Positions 57,405 to 64,000 of a stretch of 64,000 bases of DNA are shown piece by piece. Origin of the DNA: Dama dama (lineage: Eukaryota > Chordata > Mammalia > Artiodactyla > Cervidae). The stretch covers positions 68,905,001-68,969,000 of the forward strand of contig NC_083701.1 of assembly GCF_033118175.1 (NCBI RefSeq). The letters run 5' to 3'. A program made the position numbers and the translations under genes. The notes beneath the pieces were generated by a model that was not told where the DNA came from, ran no database searches, and saw only the letters and a list, made by a program, of their open reading frames with translations. Position 1 is the stretch's first letter; each line of letters opens with the position of its first letter.

Positions 57405-57717
57405 TAGGCTTCCCTCATAGCTCAGTTGGTAAAGAATCTGCCTGCAATGCAGGAGACCCCAATTCGATTCCTGGGTTGGGAAGATCCGCTGGAGTAGGGG
57501 TATGCTACCCACTCCAATATTCTTGGGCTTTGCTTGTGGCTCAGCTGATAAAGAATCTGCCTGCAATGTGGGAGACCTGGGTTTGATCCCCGGGTTGGGA
57601 AGATCCCCGGGAGAAGGGAAAGGCTACCCACTCCAGTGTTCTGGCCTGGAGAATTCCATGGACTGTGTAGTCTATAAGGTCACAAAGAGTCGGACTGAGT
57701 GACGTGAACTTTCACTT
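57405..57717 (+). mobile_element. Bov-tA SINE with two tRNA-like heads in tandem
   Basis: Two tRNA-Glu-like heads follow each other. The first (57,408-57,525) begins 'ggcttccctcatagctcag' and has its own B-box 'caattcgattcctgggt'. The second (57,527-57,717) begins 'ggctttgcttgtggctcag' and continues into a full Bov-A body. The 11-base target ttgccatggtt is perfectly duplicated at 57,394-57,404 and 57,718-57,728, so the dimer moved as one unit. Confidence 0.95.
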
Positions 57718-57728
57718 TTGCCATGGTT

Positions 57729-58414
57729 CTATCTTTCCCCATTCCTATTCTTTCATTATGTAAGGCATCTTAGCCTCCAGGATCTCTTCAAAATTTCCTC
57801 TCTACATTCCAATAATCCAGATTGTTTTCAATAGAACAAAGTCTGGACAAAACTCAGCATCCAGAATTCTTATCCATTTTTTCCTTTTCTCTCTGTTTCT
57901 GTACTTCTTTTCCCATTCTTGTGGTTCAGCATTACAAACTCAGAATCAGCCCAGGAAATCCAAAACTCAAGTAAGAGAAAAAGGAGCGTGGGGATACGGA
58001 GTAGTAGGAGACACGATTCTCTATAGCTAGGATTGAGAGGAGGAAAACTGGGAAAGGCTAGCGGAATGTTCCTGAAAGTTTCCCATATCATAATAAAGAT
58101 GAGAACAATAAGATCAAACAAAATGAACAAGTGCTGGTAGTTTAGGGCATAAGATTATCAAGACAGAATATCATCCCACCCGATCAACCTAGATAGATGC
58201 ACTCTGACACATACTTAGGTAAAGACCCAGTGGATAAACTTGTTCCCAGAAGAAGGATTGTGTTTAAATACGATGGAAATACCCCCGGCTTTCCCAATTA
58301 AACTAAATCTTCAGTTAGAAAAAAATATAGTGTTCCCTTTGACATGTACCTGTTTATTTTCTATTCTATAGGTGATGAGAGCATTCTTGGAAAGCTAAAG
58401 CAAAGATGCAGGTA
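57729..58414. other. Unassigned sequence
   Basis: No repeat or gene was recognised. The 86-codon minus-strand frame at 57,870-58,130 has no known domain. Confidence 0.4.
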
Positions 58415-60225
58415 GTTGTTAGTTTTCAGTCCTTAAGTTGTGTCTGACTTTTTGTAACCCCATGGACTACAGCATGCCAGGCTTCTCTGTTCTCCACTAT
58501 CTCCTAGAGTTTGTTCAAATTACATCCATTGAGTTGGTGATGTCATCCAACCATGTCTTGCTCTATTGTCCCCTTCTTCTTTTGCCTTTAATCTTGCCCA
58601 GCATCAGGGTCTTTTCCAATGATTCGATTCTGCATCAAGTGGCCAAAGTCTTGGAGCTTCAGCAGCAGTCCTTCCAATGAATACTCAGGGTGTATTTCCT
58701 TTAGGATCCACCTGTTTGATCTTGCTGACCAAAGGACTCTCGAGAGTCTTCTGCAGCACCACAGTTCAAAAGCATCAGTTCTGTGGTGCTTAGCCTCCTT
58801 TGGGCTTCTGTGGTGGCTCAGATGGTAAAGCGTTTGCCTGCAATGCGGGAGACCCATGTTTGATCCCTGGATTGGGAAGATCCCCTGGAGAAGGAAATGG
58901 CAACCTACTCCAGTATTCTTTGCCTGGAGAATCCCATGGACAGAGGAACCTGGTAGGCTACTGTCCATAGGGTCGCAAAGAGTTGAACACGACTTACGAT
59001 TTCACTTTAGCCTTATTTATGGGCCACCTCTCACATCCATAGATGATTACTGGAGAAACAACAGCTTTTATACTGATCTTTGTTGGCAAAGTGATGACTC
59101 TGTTTTTTAATACACTGTTTGGGTTTGTCATAGCTTTCCTTTCAAGGGGCAAGTGTCTTTTAATTTCATGGCTGCAGTCACTGTCCATAGTGATTTGGGA
59201 ACCCAAGAAAATAAAATGTGACATTTTATTTTTTCCCCTTCTATTTGCCATGAAGTGGTGAGACCAGATGCCATGATCTTCATTTTTTGAAACTTGAGTT
59301 TTAAGCCAGCTTTTTTAGTCTCCTCTTTCACCCTCATCAAGAAGGTCTTCAGTTCCTCTTCACTTTCTATCATTAAAGTAGTATCACCTGCTTACCTGAG
59401 GTTGTCGATGTTTTATGAGGCAATCTTGATTCCAGCTTGTGATTCATCCAGCCTAGCATTTCACATGATGTACTCTGTATTTAAGTTAAAAAAGCAGCAT
59501 AACAATATATAGCCTTGTCATACTCCTTTCCCAATTTTGATCTAGTCAGTTGTTCCATAACTGGTTCTAAACTGTTGTTTTTGACCATATACAGGTTTCT
59601 CAGGAGACAGATAAGGTGGTCTGTTACTCTCATCTCTTTAAGAATTGTCCGTAGTTTGTTGTGATCCACATAGTTAAAAGCTTTAGCATAGTCAAAGAAA
59701 AAAGAAGTAGCTGTTTTTCTGGTACTCCCTTGCTTTCTCCAAGTAGGCTTTTGTTTATTCTCAAGCTTATTTGAGTCAGGGGTCCATTTAAAAATCTGAT
59801 GAAAAGTTGTGGAGTTTCAGGGCCATACTAGACTAGAGGTAAAGGAAAAGATTGCATTTTGTCTCTTTTACTTTCCAATCTGCCAGAAATGGCACATACT
59901 GCCAGACTTTTATCCCTCCTAGGCTTCCATAGACTACGTTTGTAATAGGTATCTTCCCATTTGTAAGGCGTCCTCAGACATCCATTTTCCTTTTTTGCAT
60001 TTCTTTTTCTTGGGGATAGCTTTGATCACCACCTCCTATACAATGTTACAAACCTCTGTCCATAGTTTTTCTGGCACTCTGTCTATCAGGTCTAATCCCT
60101 TGAATCTTTTTGTCACTTCCACTGTATAATAGTAAGGGATTTGATTTAGGTCATAGGGGCCTAGTGGCTTTCCCTACTTTCTTCAGTTTAACTCTGAATT
60201 TTGCTCTGAATTTAACTCTGAAGAT
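58415..60225 (-). mobile_element. BovB (RTE) LINE, left member of a head-to-head pair
   Basis: On the minus strand this copy runs from the end of the endonuclease region (60,225) to the BovB 3' end at about 58,415 on the left. Coding remnants include 58,588-58,968, 58,994-59,251 ('FLGSQITMDSDCSHEIKRHL'), 59,128-59,373 and 59,481-59,669 ('VTDHLICLLRNLYMVKNNSL'). The catalytic box is destroyed: the site near 59,380-59,395 reads stop-A-G-D. About 220 bases at 59,745-59,965 do not match BovB and replace a deleted part. A Bov-tA SINE sits inside at 58,802-59,006. The element is old and heavily mutated. Confidence 0.9.
58802..59006 (+). mobile_element. Bov-tA SINE nested in BovB
   Basis: Complete head ('gggcttctgtggtggctcag') and body to 'agttgaacacgacttacga'. 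A decayed target, ttagcctccttt against ttagccttattt, lies at 58,790-58,801 and 59,007-59,018, both in BovB sequence. The SINE is less diverged than its host. Confidence 0.93.
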
Positions 60226-60599
60226 AGGAAGTGGAGCTGGTCACTTCAAGTATCAATGTTTAATGAACTAGGAGCTTAATAACTAGCTTTTTAATCTGTA
60301 AAATTAATTATCATTTTTAACCACAAGAAGACCTAGAACTAACACCAAAAAAAAAAATTATTTTCATCATTGGGGGACTGGAATGCTAAAGTAGGCAGTT
60401 AAGAGATATCTGGAGTAACAGGCAAGTCCGGCCTTGGAGTACAAAATGAAGCAGGGCAAAGGCTAGCAGAGTTTTGCCAAGAGAACGCACTGGTCATAGC
60501 AAATAGCTTCTTCCAGAAACACAAGAGATGACTCTACACATGGATATCACAAGATGGTCAATACTGAAATCAGAGTGATTATATTCTTTGTAGCTAAAG

Positions 60600-63040
60600 A
60601 AGGAGAAATTCTATACAGTCAGCAAAAACAAGACCTGGAGCTGACTGTGGCTCAGATCATGGGCTCCTTATTGCAAAATCTAGAGTTAAATTGAAGAAAG
60701 TAGGGAAAACCACTAGGCCATTCATGTATGACTAAATCAAATCCCTTATTATTATATAGTGGAAGAGACAAAATGATTCAAGGGATTAGATCTGATAGAC
60801 AGAGTGCTGGAAGAACTATGGGTGGAGGTTCGTAACACTATATAGGAAGCTGCTGCTGCTACTAAGTCACGTCAGTCATGTCTGACTGTGCGACCCCATA
60901 GATGTCAACCCACCAGGCTCCCATCCCTGGGATTCTCCAGGCAAGAGCACTGGAGTGGGTTGCCATTTCCTTCTCCAGTGCATGAAAGTGAAAAGTGCAA
61001 GTGAAGTCGTTCAGTTGTGTCCAACTCAGTGACCCCGTGGACTGTAGCCTACCAGGCTCCTCTGTCCATGGGATTTCCCAGGCAAGAGTACTGGAGTGAG
61101 TTGCCATTGCCTTCTCCCCTATGTAGGAAGAGGTGATCAAAACTATCCCCGAGAGAAAGAAATGCAAAAAAGGCAAAATGGTTTTTGAGGAGGCCTTACA
61201 AATAGCTGAGAAAAGAAGAAAATTAAAGGCAAAGGAGAAAGGGAAAGATAAACCTATCTGAATGCAGAGTTCCAATGAATAGTAAGGAGAGATAAGAAAG
61301 CCTTCCTAAGTGAAAAATGCAAAGAAATAGAGGAAAACAATAGAATGGGAAAGACAGTTCTCTTCAAGAAAATTAGAGATACCAAGGGAAATTTTCATGC
61401 AAAGATGAACACAATAAAGAGTAGAAATAATATGGACCTAAAAGCAGCAGAAAAGATTAAGAAGAGGTGGCAAGAATACCCAGAAGAACTGTACAAAAAA
61501 GATCTTCATATCCCAGATAATCAGGATGGTGTGGCCACTCTTTGAGAGCCAGACATCCTGAAGTACAAAGTTAAGTGGGGCTTAGAAAGCATCCCTGTGA
61601 ACAAAGCTAGTGGAGGTGATGGAATTACAGCTGAGCTACCTCAGATCCTAAAAGATGCTGTTAAAGTGCTGCACTCAACACGCCAGCAAATCTGTAAAAC
61701 TCAGCAGCGGCCACAGGACCAGAAAAGGTGAGTTTTCATTCCAATCCCAAAGCAGGGCAATGCCAATGAATGTTCAAACTACCACACAACTGTACTCATT
61801 TCACATGAGCAAGATCATACTCAAAATTTTCCAAGCTAGGCTTCAATAGTATGTGAACTGAGAACTTCCAGATGAACTGAGAACTTCCAGCTGGATTTAG
61901 AAATGGCAGAGGAACCAGAGGTAAATTGCCAACATCTGTTGGATCATAGAGAAAGCAAGAGAATTCCAGAAAAAATATCTACCTCTGTTTCACTGACTAT
62001 GTTAAAGCCTTTGACTGTGTGGATCACAACAAACAGTGGAAAAATCTTACAGATGGGAATACCAGACCACCTTACCTGCCTCCTGAGAAACCTATATGTA
62101 GGTCAAGAAGCAAAAGTTAGAACCAGACATGGAACAATAGACTGGTTCCAAATTGGGAAAGGAGTTTGTCAAGGCTGTATATTGTAACCCTGTTTCTTTA
62201 ATTTATACACAGAGTAAATCATGAGAAATGCCACACTGGATGAAGCACAAGCGGGAATCAAGATTGCTGGGAGAAATATCAATAACCTCAGATATGCAGA
62301 TGATACCAGCCTTATGGCAGAAAGTGAAGAAGAACCAAAGAGCCTCTTGATGAAAGTGAAAGAGGAGACTGAAATTTGGCTTAAAGCTCAACATTCAGAA
62401 AACTAAGATCTTGGCATCTGGTCCCATCACTTCACGGCAAATAGATGGGGAAACAGTGACAGACTTTATTTTATTGGCTCCAAATCACTGTGGATGGTGA
62501 CTGCAGCCATGAAATTAAAAGGCACTTGCACTTTGGGAGAAAAGCTATGACCAACCTAGATAGCGAATTAAAAAGCAGAGACATCACTTTACCGACAGAG
62601 GTCTATATAGTCAAAGCTCTGGTTTTTCTATTAGTCATGTATGGTTGTGGGAGCTGGACCTTAAAGAAGGCTGAGTACTAAAAAATTGATGCTTTTGAAC
62701 TGTAGTGCTGGCGAAGACTTTTGAGAGTCCATTGGACAACAAGGAGATCAGGCCAGCAAATCCTAAATGAAATCAACCTTGATTATTCATTGGAAGGATT
62801 GATGCTGAAACTAAAGCTCCAGTACTTTCATCACCTGATGTGATGAGACAACTCATTAGAAAAGACCATGATGCTGGGAAAGATTTCAGTCAAGAGAAGG
62901 GGACGACAGAGAATGAGCTGGTTGGATGGCATCACCGATTTAGTGGATGTGAGTTTGGGCAAACCCTGGAAGATAGTGAGGGACCGGGAAGCATGGCGTG
63001 CTGCAGTTCAAGGGGTTGCAAAGAATTGGATACCACTGAA
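60600..63040 (+). pseudogene. BovB endonuclease/reverse transcriptase, multiply broken
   Basis: Pieces of one protein appear in changing frames. Endonuclease C-terminal sequence lies near 60,600-60,836. The linker follows the SINE ('KKCKKGKMVFEEALQIAEKR' near 61,160-61,220), and 61,345-61,545 gives 'DLKAAEKIKKRWQEYPEELY'. RT domain pieces are at 61,903-62,187 ('IPDHLTCLLRNLYVGQEAKV') and 62,221-62,406 with YADD. C-terminal pieces lie at 62,490-62,681 ('DGDCSHEIKRHLHFGRKAMT') and 62,840-63,043. The intact enzyme would nick target DNA and copy its own RNA; this one cannot be translated as a unit. Confidence 0.9.
60850..61118 (-). mobile_element. BOV-A2 SINE nested in BovB
   Basis: Two Bov-A units in reverse orientation, with the (GCT)n end at 60,850-60,857 and the 'ccattgccttctcc' end on the right. 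The target ctat(a/g)taggaag is duplicated at 60,838-60,849 and 61,119-61,130 with one mismatch and lies in the BovB coding sequence. The 137-codon minus-strand frame at 60,862-61,275 is an artefact of the two repeats. Confidence 0.95.
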
Positions 63041-63179
63041 TGATTGACCAATAAAAACCACAGATGCCGATAAATGGATGTCATTCCAAAGCTAGTCATA
63101 ACACTAAATGCCAGTGATGCAAGCAATGTTATAAACAGAAGGAGGAAGCATTTCCAAATTTTCCGTGAAGAAAAGTGAC

Positions 63180-63311
63180 AGGAGAAGTTCCCTGGTGGCC
63201 CAGTGGCTAAGACTCCATGCTTCCACTGTAGGGGGTGTAAGTTCTATCCCTGGTTGGGAACTTGGAGATTCCCCAAGCTCCAGGATGGGGTCAGAAAAAA
63301 AAAAAAAAAAG
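63180..63311 (+). mobile_element. tRNA-derived SINE (CHR-2-like)
   Basis: The head 'gttccctggtggcccagtgg' then 'ctaagactccatgcttcc' and the B-box region 'taagttctatccctggttgg' match the older cetartiodactyl tRNA-derived SINE family rather than Bov-tA. It ends in poly(A) at 63,296-63,310. A short possible target, agtgac, lies at 63,174-63,179 and 63,312-63,317. Confidence 0.8.
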
Positions 63312-63317
63312 AGTGAC

Positions 63318-64000
63318 CAAAGTACAACATAATATTTTTTTGGCCAAGTGTCTCTGTAAAGGGTTCTCACTAAAGCAGCCTCCCAAGTCTTCTGCTCTGT
63401 CTCTTCTAGATGTGGTAGGTCGAGATGCTGTAAGGCGCTTTTTCCAGATGTATTGCATTTTAAAGCACTTACTCTCAAGAACTTTTTGAAGTTTGGCTGG
63501 TACTACTTTACTCATTGACTCATGTTTAGATTAGAGTAACAAATGATCAAGCTGAAACTCATTCTGAAACAAAATTCCTTTCTCCCCACAATATTGTACA
63601 TAAACCAAGCTGCAGCCTTTGCATTTTTGCCATCTGGCCTGCAGTGTGAGATGATATTAGTAGCATGTCAGGGAATTTTTCCCCCCACTCCTTTCAAAAA
63701 AAAAAAAAAAGAGGAAAAGAAAAAAATAATCCTAATCTATAGTATGAAGAGTATTAAATGAAACATCTGCCTCACTGAATGAGTAGATGAACTTTGCAGT
63801 CTGCAAGCTGCTGGCGTTTGTGAAGTGCATGTTTACATTGCTGACTGTTGTAAATTTTCAAGATGGTGACATGAAATTGACTTACTAAAATATCTTATTC
63901 AAATCTCTTAAAACACATGTTTCATTTAATTTTTTTCTTTTTTTCCCTCCTTTAATGTCCTTATTCTTGATGAAAGGCATTGCCGATTGAGACAGTGAGA
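63318..64000. other. Unassigned sequence
   Basis: An A-rich run lies at about 63,698-63,727. Frames starting in the SINE tail on both strands have no recognisable domain. Confidence 0.4.

Larger units (their letters stand above)
60319..63049 (+). mobile_element. BovB (RTE) LINE, right member of a head-to-head pair, longest copy
   Basis: This is the most complete BovB in the window, about 2.46 kb after removing a SINE. It starts near the N-terminus of the endonuclease ('aaccacaagaagacctagaa'), runs through the endonuclease-to-RT linker and the RT domain, and ends at 'ccactgaatgattgacc'. The RT box is intact as YADD in the frame 62,221-62,406 ('NNLRYADDTSLMAESEEEPK'). Many stops and frameshifts rule out a functional protein. 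The 5' end lies only about 93 bases from the 5' end of the minus-strand copy. Confidence 0.94.

Noticed and set aside
60862..61275. 137-codon minus-strand open frame
   Set aside because: It joins antisense BOV-A2 and BovB sequence, so it is a repeat artefact.
1..64000. CRISPR array, prokaryotic operon or phage-like system
   Set aside because: No regularly spaced repeats, ribosome-binding sites or bacterial-type coding density; the repeat content is that of a ruminant genome.

Overview
The window is nuclear DNA of a ruminant, most likely a bovid such as cattle, sheep or goat. The evidence is the repeat content: BovB (RTE) LINE copies, the tRNA-Glu-headed Bov-tA SINEs, the dimeric BOV-A2 SINEs and ruminant-type LINE-1 3' ends all occur together, over a background of old mammalian repeats (MIR, L2, MER5, MLT1). 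Overall base composition is AT-rich and CpG-poor. I found no complete host protein-coding gene, no tRNA, rRNA or snRNA gene, no CRISPR array and nothing of bacterial origin. Almost all longer open reading frames are pieces of LINE reverse transcriptases or chance frames through SINEs.

Layout. Positions 1-9,430 are mostly unassigned sequence with decayed L2, MIR and LTR-like fragments; the notable exception is a CpG-rich block at about 6,979-7,510 that looks like a small CpG island and may be a regulatory element. From 9,430 to 12,900 there are several SINEs, a BovB 3' end and a LINE-1 3' UTR piece. From 15,560 to 19,700 lie a minus-strand BovB and a LINE-1 interrupted by a second minus-strand BovB. 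From 20,900 to 28,400 there are old LINE-1, MER5A, MIR, MLT1 and ERV-type LTR relics. From 29,500 to 36,700 the sequence is mixed, with Bov-tA copies and a tail-to-tail SINE pair. The stretch 36,683-40,730 is repeat-poor and AT-rich, with an unusual octamer/inverted-repeat arrangement. From 40,700 to 50,910 there are SINEs, a LINE-1 ORF2 C-terminal copy with only two stop codons, a MIR cluster and a BovB copy with an inverted 5' end. The stretch 50,911-54,755 is again repeat-poor. From 56,100 to 63,310 BovB dominates, ending in two BovB elements arranged head to head, each carrying its own SINE.

Nothing here works together as an operon or pathway. The biology that can be read is retrotransposition: the BovB and LINE-1 relics are the kinds of elements whose enzymes move BovB and the SINEs, and the target-site duplications let the order of several insertions be reconstructed. 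The best leads for new function are the CpG-rich block, the paired octamer motif near 37,670, a promoter-like cluster near 52,115-52,205 and a possible small exon at 24,570-24,689. All four are unproven. Repeat family names come from my memory of consensus sequences, and the boundaries of old elements are approximate.
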